Source: Dryococelus australis (Eukaryota > Arthropoda > Insecta > Phasmatodea > Phasmatidae). Taken from it: a DNA stretch of 64,000 bases. The stretch covers positions 220,038,172-220,102,171 of the forward strand of contig CM056997.1 of the NCBI GenBank assembly GCA_029891345.1, in the 5' to 3' direction. Below the pieces are notes generated by a model that was not told the origin of the DNA, did not search any database, and saw nothing but the letters and a program-made list of their open reading frames with translations. The position numbers were made by a program, and so were the translations under genes. Shown here one piece after another: positions 48,775 to 60,439 of the stretch (positions are counted from its first letter, which is position 1; every line of letters begins with the position of its first letter).

Positions 48775-49818
48775 GCAGATTATTGCACCGAAAACGTCAG
48801 TAGAATATTACAAAAACAAGTAAATCAGTTTTAAGCCCCTTTAATATAATCTCCAGACACGTTACAAATGTGATCCATAAACAAAATTTAATACTGAAGG
48901 ATTTCAAACACCTTGAAATTACAAAATTTAGCAAAAATAATGCAATATTACAACACGTTTTCGGATACTGACAAGACAAATTTGTTTCTTGATAAATAGC
49001 GCATTCAATAAAATGTTGCCCAGCAGGCATACACATAGAATGTAATGAAATATTTAAAGTATCAGAACCTTTATATTAAATGTACACAATAAAAAAAAAA
49101 GTAGCATTTACTGAACTTCAGTTAGTTAACACGCCGCCTGACGTCATACTATAAGACCATAGCAATTTATTATCGCAGTACCAAGTGCTCATTAAATCTT
49201 TCCACAAGTTATCCTTTAAAGAGTAACAAATCAAATAATTTGGATCCATCCAAATTCATGGCATCAAACAATCGTAAGCAAGAATAGACATTTACGTACC
49301 ATTAACAGGATCTCAAACAACCCACTCGAACACGAGTGAAGCTTATTCTTTTACAAACCACTGCCTTCATACAGGCAGAACAACGCATTAGTCTAGGAAA
49401 ATTCAGTTGTTTAAATTACTTACCATATTTCACATAAATTGGCTTGAATTCAACGGGCAGTAACCCCACATGTCTGTTCACGTGCGTCATGAGCTTCTTA
49501 TCAAGCTTCCATTAACATAAAATAGAAGGGAGCCTAACACAGAAATAAACCAGCCTTATAGCAGAGCTTCCAACCTCGCTCAGGCGAACACTGTTATTGT
49601 AAATATTTTGTTAAAACACCGCCTACTTTCACGTAATATATGTAGCGGCAAATTATGAACAAACCATGGAAAATATATTAAAATTACTGGCTCACAAAGC
49701 CGCACCATTTAATTGTTCTACCAAAGGACATTGTGATACAAGAAACATTTAAAAAATATGTTAATAAAAATGATCATTAAAATATATACCTATGGACTGC
49801 AGCACCTTTAATACTGTA
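48775..49818 (-). repeat. 5' LTR (approximate limits) of the second gypsy element
   Basis: Matches 40300-41365. The right limit is where similarity ends at TTTAATACTGTAACGGGG. Confidence 0.75.
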
Positions 49819-50617
49819 ACGGGGAACGGAGAGGAGGGGTTTTGCAATGAAGTAGTTACCAAACTACAGCAAATGTTAAAGCCTCCACTAAAAAAGGATT
49901 GGAGGAAGGCTTTTAAAGTAAAATAAATAATAATAATTTACTTTAACCAGGTCCCAAACAAGAAGTTTAAAAGGGTTATGACTTGGGGGGGGGGGGGGGA
50001 GTGTTCACAAGTAAATCTTACTATCAAAAACTACTACTGAGCAACTCCCAAGTTTAAAAAAAAAAAATTATTAAACGAGAAAACAGTTGGAGCCCATGAA
50101 TAGTGTAAATTCTGAACTCCTTTATAATCTTGACTGCCAGAAACATCACACACATTCACCCTACCTAAGAGTGAGAGGGTTGCCTCCTCCACCTGTCTTT
50201 GACAAAACTAAACCACCAGTTTTGTTTGCTCTTTATAAAATAAATATTACTCACATCTCAAAAGTTCTTCATTTTCTTATACCTCAACTTATTTTCTCTG
50301 AAAATTTTGAGCAAAGTTCATAATGAATCCGCAAGGATAATAAAATAAATAAAAAGGGGGGAGGGGGTATAAGGAAGGGAAGGGAGCTGCGACAAAAATC
50401 TACTTGCTAGACTAGACTCGAGAGGTAAGTAAGAAACAGGATCGAGATGTGGTATCAGGTTCTGTAGAGGGCTAAGTTCAACATGTTCAGGACACTAACA
50501 TTTGTTACCTTAAATTCGTAAGATCCTCAATTAAATTCATCAATTTCTGTATATAGGTGTGAGAGAGAGAGAGTGAGTAAGATAACAAAGAACACTAGGT
50601 TAGGTATAATTTCAACC

Positions 50618-50648
<31 letters not shown>

Positions 50649-52080
50649 CAATAATTAATAAACATTAACAGTAAATAGACTTGTATCAGGAAAAGTTACT
50701 TGTATAACAACAGAGAAACAAGAAAAATTTATGAAAACTAGGAACTGTTACAAAACAAAGAATTGAGAGTATCAAAGCATATGTCTTACATCCTAAGTAT
50801 AAAAACACTGATTAAAATTACATATAGAAAATAATTTACTGTTCTGGGTAAGAAATGAAACAAACTAGTTTAAACTATTTTAGTTCAATCTCAATAAGAA
50901 ATTAGCAGATCCAAACAATAAAAATCTAACTTTGTTGGCCTATTACAAAATTAATGCCTGTTGGCCAGGTTCAATTAATTTTTGATTTATTTCTTTTAGA
51001 AAATTCTTGGAAAATAGTAATTTTTAGTGCAAAACTTACAAAAGATCAGTAGAACATAAGAGTTACAGTAGTCTCTGTAGGTTACAGTAACCTACAGAGA
51101 CTACACTGCACAGTAACCTACACTGCACAGTTGAATTATGTTTGCTTCTGTTTGCAAAGTTTCCATTATGTAACAGTTAATTTATTTATTGAAACGTAGG
51201 ATCTTTCTGTCATTCGCTACTTGTTTCTAACCTCAAAGGCACATACTCTCGCTACACATGAACAAGTCTCCAATAAAACATATAACAGCAATTTACTTCT
51301 CTTATTTTACTATCAACTTATTTTTAACTTATTCCTGCAGGGATTGTACTGAATCTTTATTATCAAACAAGTAAATTACGACAGTGATATTACCATTAAA
51401 TCAATTGCATTTAAACGTAAACATTTATAGGGGGAGGGGGGGAGCTTACTGCTTTTAAAATCTACAGCTGTTAATAACTTGTGGCAACCTCAACACTTTC
51501 GTCAACAACAAAACACGTGAACTCTGAATACTTTCTAAACCTTCAAATACAACAGTTAAAATTACGTATTTTCTTACTTAGGTCGCTTAAGTTGAAAATC
51601 TAGCAGAAGGATGCTACGGCTCGTTAACTTCAGTAAGAGTTCCATATTCTGTCCCCTTTTCAATCATGTCTACGAGAGTTACTCTTAACCAAATACCTTA
51701 CAAGATGGCTGCCATGTTTCTCACACACACACACACACGCGCGCGCACGTACGCACGGACCCAGACTCCCAACAACCACGTCCACACGCTCCGACTGCTA
51801 AGCTCCTACAAAACATGATGCACCTCGCCTCACCTGGCCTTCTGCCAATCACAGTCCTCTGCACATACGGGCTATCGTTCAAAACGCACAATTCGTCTGA
51901 ATCGCACTCCGTCTTCCCCTAAGTGGCCTACACTTGGTCTGCTAAACGCAGCACGAATTTCTCTCCCGTCCCCTACTGCAGCCCACAAGCTGTCTACTCG
52001 AAAAGTTCTTAGTGAGGTTGACTCCGCGAATGTATAGGTGCACGTGCACCACAATAAGAGGCAAATGGTGATGGCACTTT
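49819..52080. other. AT-rich sequence with homopolymers, no recognised gene
   Basis: Contains a 15-base G run (49985-49999), a 26-base A run (50623-50648) and GA-rich patches (50355-50390, 51430-51440). GC content rises toward 51700-52060, with a CA/CG dinucleotide patch at 51720-51750. Short frames only. Confidence 0.4.
51068..51104. repeat. Perfect 17 bp hairpin with 3-base loop
   Basis: GTAGTCTCTGTAGGTTA (51068-51084), loop CAG, and the exact reverse complement (51088-51104). Directly after it, CAGTAACCTACA and ACTGCACAG motifs repeat. Confidence 0.9.
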
Positions 52081-52089
52081 ACTGACGCA

Positions 52090-52745
52090 GAAATGTAGGA
52101 AAACAAGTGCAGCTGCGGCCAGTACGAAGAGTTCAGTAATGTAGGAAAACAAGCGCAGCTGCGGCCAGTACGAAGAGTTCAGTAATGTAGGATAACAAGC
52201 GCAGCTGCGGTCAGTACGAAGAGTTCAGTAATGTAGGATAACAAGTGCAGCTGCGGCCAGTACGAAGAGTTCAGTAATGTAGGAAAACAAGCGCAGCTGC
52301 AGCCAGTACGAAGAGTTCAGTAATGTAGGATAACAAGCGCAGCTGCGGCCAGTACGAAGAGTTCAGTAATGTAGGAAAACAAGTGCAGCTGCGGCCAGTA
52401 CGAAGAGTTCAGTAATTTAGGAAAACAAGTGCAGCTGCGGCCAGTACGAAGAGTTCAGTAATGTAGGAAAACAAGTGCAGCTGCGGCCAGTACGAAGATT
52501 TCAGTAATGTAGGAAAACAAGTGCAGCTGCGGCCAGTACGAAGAGTTCAGTGATGTAGGAAAACAAGTGCAGCTGCGGCCAGTAGGAAGAGTTCAGTAAT
52601 GTAGGAAAACAAGTGCAGCTGCGGCCAGTAGGAAGAGTTCAGTAATGTAGGAAAACAAGTGCAGCTGCGGCCAGTACGAAGAGTTCAGTAATGTAGGAAA
52701 ACAAGTGCAGCTGCGGCCAGTACGAAGGGTTCAGTAATGTAGGAA
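52090..52745. repeat. 46 bp minisatellite, about 14 units
   Basis: GTAGG starts at 52095, 52141, 52187 and on to 52739 with an exact 46 bp step. The unit includes AAACAAGTGCAGCTGCGGCC and AGTACGAAGAGTTCAGTAAT. Units differ by single substitutions (GTGCAGC or GCGCAGC; GTACGAAG or GTAGGAAG; GAAAAC or GATAAC); GCGC variants cluster on the left side. Confidence 0.97.
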
Positions 52746-53845
52746 AACAAATGGAAGTTGCAAAACACATCCAGCCAACTACTCTGGATGTTTCTTCAAC
52801 AGTTTCAAAATGTATTCTAGTGAAATCAAAGTGAATGACTTAATAACCTAACCTAAAGAAAATTAAATTTTTAAATCAGTCAATTCATTTACAAAAAAAA
52901 GTCAAAGGATTTGCTAGATAAAAAGATTAAAGCATCATTCTATAATCCAAAATGAGAATTTAGAAAAAATTACCTGAGGTTAAAAATCCAAACAAAACAT
53001 TACTACTTTGTTGTGGTTAAGCATTTGGCTTGAGGGGGTGGGGGAGGGGATAAGCATCTGAATCCAAATACAAAATACGGAACAACTGGTTTTCTAAAAG
53101 CTCTAAGCAAAAATCTGAATACTGAAAATTAAATCCTTACCGAAAAGCTATAAAGGGATATTTGTGTCCACAAGGATAAAATTTACTATTAGCTTCACTA
53201 CACAACCACATAACCTAAAATCTCAAAATCAATTGGAAATTCTCAAATAAATGTATCCTAACAAAAAATAAAAGGTGTTCTCATGGAAATCAAAACTTCC
53301 GAATTAAAAAGGAGAGTGTTAGGTCCATCCGAAGGAAGACTGTCCTACATAAGGGTTAAATGTTAACAAAAAAAGGAGGATAGATTCATACAAAAATCCA
53401 TATATGGGAAAAACATCCAAAAAAAAATTTTACAGCTTACTGGTCGTCATCACATTGCCCCGCGCGTAATGATTTCTGGACCCCAACAAATACATTTAAA
53501 ATTTTCTATTAGAAGATCCTATCATTATATGTATAAAATATAGTACCCTCGAGTGAACAACCATAGTGAATGTTTGTATCTATGTAGTGTTACATATTAG
53601 TTGAGAGGGTCTACAAATCTGCATAATCCTCTTGTCGACAGGCCACTTCACTAACTGCTCAAGTTAACAGAAAGAGCCCCCCCTTTTTTTTTTCTTCTTT
53701 TGGTTCATATATATATACTATGTTAGTTATATGCTTCCTCCTAACATCTTTCTCTACTAACTTAAGTTCAACTCTATGGAGTAAACATATTACAATTTTT
53801 TTTTTTAGTGGTTGACCCTTCAAACACGCGCCCACGTGCACGCTT
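52746..53845. other. AT-rich sequence, no recognised gene
   Basis: No recognised coding or mobile-element similarity. Confidence 0.35.
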
Positions 53846-53848
53846 GTG

Positions 53849-53849
<1 letters not shown>

Positions 53850-53884
<35 letters not shown>

Positions 53885-53890
53885 TCTCTC

Positions 53891-53949
<59 letters not shown>

Positions 53950-53960
53950 CTCTCTCTCTC

Positions 53961-54040
<80 letters not shown>

Positions 54041-54062
54041 CTCCTCTCTCTCTCTCTCTCTC

Positions 54063-54104
<42 letters not shown>

Positions 54105-54148
54105 CTCTCCTCTCTCTCTCTCCTCTCTCTCTCTCTCCTCTCCTCTCT

Positions 54149-54237
<89 letters not shown>

Positions 54238-54246
54238 CTCTCCTCT
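53850..54246. repeat. CT-rich microsatellite tract (~400 bp)
   Basis: Nearly pure (CT)n broken by periodic CC or TT. It produces long artefactual Ser/Leu frames on the plus strand and Arg/Glu frames on the minus strand. The polypyrimidine/polypurine asymmetry makes it a candidate for triplex (H-DNA) structure. Confidence 0.97.
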
Positions 54247-54249
54247 TTT

Positions 54250-55077
54250 TTTTTTTGTGGAGTAGTGAGACCATCTTCCATTGGAGATCAGCATCCATTG
54301 CTTGCCTCTTTGATTTGACATGGTCCACTTATGGAGCTGGGACACATCAATTCCACCAGGACATTTTTCAGAAGTCACAGTTACACATGTGCTCCACCAG
54401 GATGTGTTAGGGTCATCTCGTCAGCAGTGTGAGGGATCCAGGGAGCATGAGTACCCCAGTACCGATGGAAACATCCGGAACGCCACCCAAAAATGTGCCA
54501 ACACCACACTTCTTCAAACCTTTGCCAACATAGAGGAGCTGTGAGTAACTGTCCATAGCAAGGCAGAGACCATCGCTCTCAACACCCTCATAACTAGTTA
54601 CAGCGCGATCTTCACCAGAGTCCCCTGAAGAATAAGTCCTTGTTTGGAAACCATCATTTATCTCACTGAAAGTCTTAATGTTCTCACTGTAATTGCAGTC
54701 TTAGTGTTGGTCACTGCACAAGTCCAGTCTTTTCCACAGACTTGAAAAGCAAAGCGAAGACCAGTTGTCACCTGATGTGGCTCACCCATCTAGCTTTACA
54801 ATTAACCCCAGCGAAAAAAAAAAAAAAAAAATTAGTATGGGCAAAAAAAAATTAAATTGGTTATTATTAGCTAAACCTACTTCTATACCTGTCACAATGG
54901 TTAATGGCACACTGAATTCTCCTGTTGACTAAAACATTAACATTTATTGAACCTATTACTTCTAGACTTGTCTTCTTAAAAGGGGGAGATAAAAGGTATC
55001 TTTTCCACCCTGCCTACATTTTTACAATACTTATTTTACTGGTATATAAAACATAACAAAATATTACTTATTTACAG
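54250..55077. other. Unassigned sequence
   Basis: A short minus-strand frame (54378-54255) reads VSQLHKWTMSNQRGKQWML and may be a protein relic, but I do not recognise it. A 17-base or longer A run occurs near 54813-54830. Confidence 0.3.
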
Positions 55078-56988
55078 TGACGCCGTCGGGTGAGACACGA
55101 GACGAACGATGACACAAATACTTACTGGTAATTTGGGCGCCATAGGTGCTTCCCAATCACCGTACTATTGAGACTTAGGGTTCTCAGGGATGCTGTGGGT
55201 TCTGTGTGTCTGTCTCACCCGTGCATACGTACAAATACGTAGGAAATACTAAACTTTTACTAAACATCACTTGAATAAAACACTTAATAACATATATGTG
55301 GCTAGGACACTGTCACTACTAAATAAAAGAGGTACGTTCACTGTGAGACTTGTTTTTATTGTTACTAAGCATACACATCAACGTGCCACAATGAAATTAC
55401 AATAATCTTGGTCATGACTAGCCAATTACGCTTGGGTGCTCCCCAGCCTGCAATTAATCTAGCGCATGTTTAGATGGATGATCGCACCGAGGTGCGTGAA
55501 AGCGCAGCCTTTACAAGGGAAGAGGGCTGACAGCCGCTAGGGTGAACTGACGGTTTTTCCCTGAAGACAGGACACTGTGAATTGCAAATGAAACCCTTGA
55601 TACATTAACACGTGTAATTACTCAGCATCACTAACGCAAACTTGTCGAGGCTCACCCTCCAGCACGTGGGTAGTTTGGTGATGGCCTATACACAGAGCCA
55701 GCTAGAATTTGAATAATTGCACCGTACACAAATTACAAAATTACATAAACCCTCAAAAGATACATGACACAAAATGGGACACAAGATGAGTATTCACAAT
55801 AAACACACATGTGTGAAAATGAACTTCATCCCGTGGATGTCGCAGGATGAAGTTCATAGCAGGTGGTGCAGGTGAAATTGCAATATTTCTGCATGGAAAC
55901 GGCAAATTAAATTTAGACAAAAGATTATTCTTGCTGAGAAAATTATTCTCTTACGATTGAAATGGTTACAGGCTTGTAATATCGCTGATGGCTGTAAAAT
56001 CAAACATTACCATGACCGCATGGCCAAGTACAAAAGCAACAATTAATGTGAAATTACACGGAACCCTGACAAAAATTTAACGTAGAACCCTTAATAAAAT
56101 ATTGCACATACGCTGTTACATAAATAAACTCTGAAACGTTATGATGGCATATACAAAGACTTGGTGTCGGTCGGCTACGTGGTTATACGTGATGTTGCCG
56201 TAAAATATTCAAACACGAAAAATACCCTCAAATACGTACATAAAAACAAAGCCCTTAAAATTGCGTGTACCAATAATGCAGAAGCGATCATGAAACGCCA
56301 TAAACATGGGCGGATGGCACCTCATTCAAGTTTTCGCGGGTCGCGTGACCTCTCTGACATCTTTTTACTCCTTCTCCTCGATTATGTTAAAATGCCACAA
56401 GGGCGCAATAAATTAATAAAGCGGAAGCATAATGCTGGGGAAAATGTTTGGCAAAAACGTACGCAAGCAAATGTTAACCGGTAGGAAACCTAAATCAGTG
56501 AACAAAAGTTGTAGTGTGTACATGACAGTGTCTTACCTCGCCAGCTCTCCTCGATAAACTGTCCAGAGACAAGCATCACAGATACCTACCATGGCCGCCT
56601 ACGGGGTTCACATAAGCGGTAGTGCTATGCACGCCCAGTAAAATATTTTATTTAAGAAAATAAAATGGCACAAATTATATTAAATATTGTTTTACATTTT
56701 TTAAATTTTCTCGTTAATTTTCATATTATTTCAGTGTCTCTCTATGACGGCATTCAAGCTGGAATATCAGTGTTCTTAATCTTGGTGCCGCGGGCACTTT
56801 GAGTTTTATAACCAAACGTGTTAAAAATAGCAACAAACACTTTAAGACATTTAAAGACATATTAAACTGAAAAATAATATTTATGTGAGAGTTCAAAATT
56901 ATTGGCCTCTTTGCGCACATGTGTGCAGGACACGTGCGTTGCGAGCGCCATCATGAGCTGTAGCGCCGCTGACTGTTAGCCAGCGTCA
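55078..56988 (-). mobile_element. Solo LTR of the 29.9-37.7 kb gypsy family
   Basis: 1911 bp, co-linear with the LTRs at 29876-31737 and 35806-37682 (CAGGGATGCTGTGGGTTCTG, TACCTCGCCAGCTCTCCT, GACTGTTAGCCAGCGTCA). It starts TGACGC and ends GCGTCA, a 6 bp inverted end, and is flanked by a 4 bp direct repeat ACAG (55074-55077 and 56989-56992). No internal element sequence adjoins it, consistent with LTR-LTR recombination after insertion. Confidence 0.85.
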
Positions 56989-57289
56989 ACAGTTTATGTA
57001 TCTTTTAAGCTTTTTCTTCTTACATTTAGTTGGCAGGTATCTACCCTCTTTCTTAGGGTAGGATTTCACATATTTTTCCTCAACAATTATAACATTTGTC
57101 TTCCCTTTACATTACTTACTTTGACTCAACGTCTTTTCCACTCGGCTGTCTCTTTCGTCCCTTTCACAACATTTTTACAACTTGGCTTAAAACAATATTA
57201 AACTCAAACAATGGATAACACAAGACACTTTTATCGCTAGAGTTTCTTACTATTCTTATATGTAGTTTACAAATGGTTCTCGAGGCTAT

Positions 57290-57851
57290 TCAATGGATAG
57301 CCTCAAGGTCGTCTTTCAACCTTCTGCATAATTTATTGTAGCCTTGACTCTGCCACTTCGCCTGATATGATCCACTATGGGTCCCATAGGGGAACCATTT
57401 GGCCCCTCCTATTAGAGGAATACCTCCTTTCCTCTGTTTTTGAAAACTGCAAAATCTCCAGAGTACACATGGCACAAACAATATTGTCAACAATACAATT
57501 ATAACTGTTGATCTGATTTCTAATGCAAAAATAGTGTTAAGGTCTGCTGTCTCAATTCGAGGTAGCATACCTATTCCAATCAGATAAGGATTTCTGAAAA
57601 TTATGATCAACAAAACAACGATTACAAGGCCCTAAGAAATGTTCTGTAGGTTCCGAATCCAAAAAATCTCCAATCCCACTGGGGGTATCTAAAACAATAT
57701 GTGGAAAGCTGCCAATACTAGTATCCAATGAAATATTTAAGTATGGTGTAGATGAGGGCCAATTTTCTTCCAAACAATCATTAAATGAGGGGAAAACTGT
57801 TTGCGTTGATGTGGGATGAGCAGGAAATTGTAATTTCTTTGATTTTGCCAA
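57290..57851 (-). pseudogene. Hypothetical membrane-protein fragment, possibly envelope-like
   Basis: Two overlapping minus-strand frames (57851-57552 and 57613-57290). The second has one hydrophobic segment, STVIIVLLTILFVPCVLWRF, followed by a basic tail (RFCSFQKQRKGG), the layout of a C-terminal anchor with a short cytoplasmic tail. Errantivirus-like elements carry such envelope proteins, but no pol relic adjoins it here and no diagnostic motif is seen. Chance remains possible. Confidence 0.25.
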
Positions 57852-57869
57852 GCTGCAGGTATAACACTA

Positions 57870-58930
57870 CAGTAGAACCTCTCTATTACGACCCCTCACA
57901 GTTCCCGAGAATAGGGTCGTAATAGAGGGGTGGGTCGTAATGAAAAAATTAGGAAAATTTTGGATTAATTTTGACCCACCCCTAACCCTTATGACCCCAA
58001 ACTTGCCATTTTTTTTTGCTTGAAGTTCATGTTCAATCATCTCTAGCACATAGCCACTTTTTAAATTAAATATAAATATGTACGTATATTTTAATAGCTG
58101 GACGTCTCCTGTTTAATTTGATACCTAAGAAAGGCATATTGGACCACCCTTGTAAAAAAGAAGGCCTAAACACAGTATGACATGGCCATTGAAAGAGTGT
58201 GAAAAGATTAGACTAAGTATTATTAAAATATAATTATTAAAGATCTATTACGCAGGTCTTGTAGGTCATACATTGCTATGAGGCACGTGTGTGTGTGCGT
58301 GCCGTGCTCTCGCTTTGGTCTGGTCGTGTACGTAGCGTGGGGCGAACGCCTAGATCCTCTGCAGAGGGGCCGCGCACGGGTGTGGTGGTTTGCTGCTGAA
58401 GCTCAGCCCGAGATCCTCAGGCTGGGCAATTGTCGGTCGGTCGCTGCAAGATGGTGGGCGGTGGCCGCCCGCCTGCCCACAGCCACTGCAGTCGTTACAG
58501 GGCCGGTTCACTTTGTAACAGCCATAGAAAAAGGTAACAGCGTGTTGGCCTCTATCTGGCACAATGAGGCTCGGCAATGTTTACGGAAATATAAATATTT
58601 TGTGCGGTCTACTTATAATATTAATTATCCCAAATTTTTCATCAGAAACTTTTGACGTTGCCTATAAACGCACATGGCCGTACTTGCCATAATATGGTAC
58701 CGTTAACATAAGAACACATTTTATTTGCACACACTTATCCTTATTCACTTTACACATAAAATTTACGTCACAAGGAAAAAACAATTACCCATCAAAAAAA
58801 ATTAGAATATTACATAGGCGTGGGTGCACATAAACTTAAAAATAATAATTTAAAAAAAGGGCATTGAATTAAATTTGAAGTTATTATACATACACTGATT
58901 AAGAAACTAGTCTGTGTAATGTGATACTGT
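57870..58930 (-). mobile_element. Non-autonomous pogo-type DNA transposon, copy B (truncated)
   Basis: Starts with the terminal repeat CAGTAGAACCTCTCTATT preceded by TA (57868-57869). It follows the right-to-left order of copy A: TTTTGACCCACCCCTAACCC, ATGTTCAATCATCTCTAG, GCATATTGGACCACC, the GC-rich block (58290-58520) and TTAATTTGAAGTTAT-like sequence. Similarity fades near 58930 and no second terminal repeat is found, so the far end is deleted or diverged. Confidence 0.78.
57881..57927. repeat. Subterminal 14 bp foldback of pogo-type copy B
   Basis: CTCTATTACGACCC (57881-57894) and GGGTCGTAATAGAG (57914-57927) are exact reverse complements separated by 19 bases. The terminal repeat motif is therefore duplicated in inverted form within 60 bp of the end. 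Confidence 0.9.
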
Positions 58931-60439
58931 CTATAAATTGATAATTTTTTACCTTGCAAGAAATTTGTAACCAGGATGCACGAAAATGAAATTGTATTTT
59001 GACTGTCAAATGAATAAGATATTTTACTGTTTTTTTTTATATATGGTACTCAAAATATATTAATGACAACAAATCTTGTCACACTTACCAGAGGAAAGTT
59101 CTTGTAAACATAAAAATTTTGCATGGTTTCCACGAACACCAAATATCAAGATCCCCCCAGGAATGTTCAAATACCGAAATACAGCCCATCCCTCTTGCAC
59201 CTTCATTTTAAAGACAGTATACATTCTTACATACAGGCTATGCCTACTATTGCATTAAAAGTACATAATTCAGCTTTGTGGTATGATATGACAACAAACT
59301 CTGTACAGCCTGATACTTTTATAGTGGTTATAATTCTCAGGATATTAAAGTATGTAGGTAGCCAAAATAATATTTAAGTAAATGTTACTGTATTTTGATA
59401 ACTCTCATTTAGTAACTCAAATGTTAAGTATTGCAGGTCTACATACAAAATATTTCATAACTTTTCTCAAATACCTACGTGTTCAGATTGTCATGCTGGG
59501 AATAAAAACTTATTTCTGACTAACTCAGTGTTGATATTTACACTGAAGTTCAGTCGCACAACCTCCCTCCTCAAAATTGTGAATACAGCCGTAGGCTTGT
59601 TCTCGGGTACCTAATGAAAAACTGCGTTTCAGTTCAGAGATGTTATTAAGCACTCTAGAGAAGCAGATATGACCTACAGAAACAATATTTCAAACGAACA
59701 TGTTACTTACCCACTAAAAAGATGCTCCACCTACCCAAGATTGAAGACATAAAGTTAATTTCCCATAGTGATAAATTTTGGAATGTCGCTGTTCCTGCTG
59801 ATGCTTTAGTTTATTGTCTTTTGTAAGACGGGATTATTTTGATGTTCTTATGATGCCGGAATCACATAGCCCCAACGCGCATGACACGACAGCCAACAGC
59901 CAATGTAATACAAGATTCTGTCGTCCGACCAGCAATTTTGGATTAGAAATTATTTCTTTTCTTTGCAGTGTTGTGCAGCACGACACACAGAATGTACAAC
60001 ATTGCAAAATGAAATTGTATTGCAAGCTTACCCTACAATGGTAAATACGTACCTTAAATGAAAAATTAATTGAAAACTACTGTATCTAACTCTTAAAAAT
60101 GATAATTTTACTTTTGTATGCATTAGCGATACAAATTTGTCATCATTATGTATTACAATTTCCCTCTTGTTCGCCGCCTTTGAAACTAACGTAGCAAATC
60201 AGCGTCTTCTAAATAGTTAGGTTAAATGCCGAGAGAGTGGTGTCGGTCGTGCTGTAAATTTTAGTAGTCACATTGAAATGTGTCGTGGTTGTGTTTTTGG
60301 TCGTGTCATGCTGTGTTTTTCACGTCTCTGTGATTCCAGCATGAGTGTGTGGCATTTTGAGGTGCATATTATTTTGATGGAGCACTGGAAAATTTTACTC
60401 GTATGAAAATATAATTTAAATTATTTAACTTTGAAAATT
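58931..60439. other. AT-rich sequence, no recognised gene
   Basis: Short frames only (for example 59123-59377, +; 59814-60044, +). None resembles a known protein. Confidence 0.35.

Larger units (their letters stand above)
40300..49818 (-). mobile_element. Second Ty3/gypsy LTR retrotransposon, nested insertion inside
   Basis: Direct repeats 40300-41365 and 48775-49818 flank a minus-strand gag-pol relic of a family distinct from the 29.9-37.7 kb element. They share AATATTACAAAAACAAGTAAA, TCAAACACCTTGAAATTACA and ATCCAAATTCATGGCATCAA in order. gag occupies about 48750-47600 and pol about 47550-44600. A pogo-type element (42304-44222) lies between the end of pol and the 3' LTR. LTR ends and target-site duplication are not resolved; the right repeat stops near 49818 at TGTAACGGGG, which may be a further insertion or a truncation. 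Confidence 0.82.

Noticed and set aside
49819-49835. TGTAACGGGG as the start of another LTR
   Set aside because: Suggestive sequence at the point where LTR similarity stops, but no matching end, second copy or target duplication could be found.
52090-52745. CRISPR array
   Set aside because: 46 bp units abut with no spacers; an ordinary minisatellite.
53659-54410. Frames of 139-239 codons rich in Arg/Glu or Ser/Leu
   Set aside because: Artefacts of the CT microsatellite; only the short flanks are non-repetitive.
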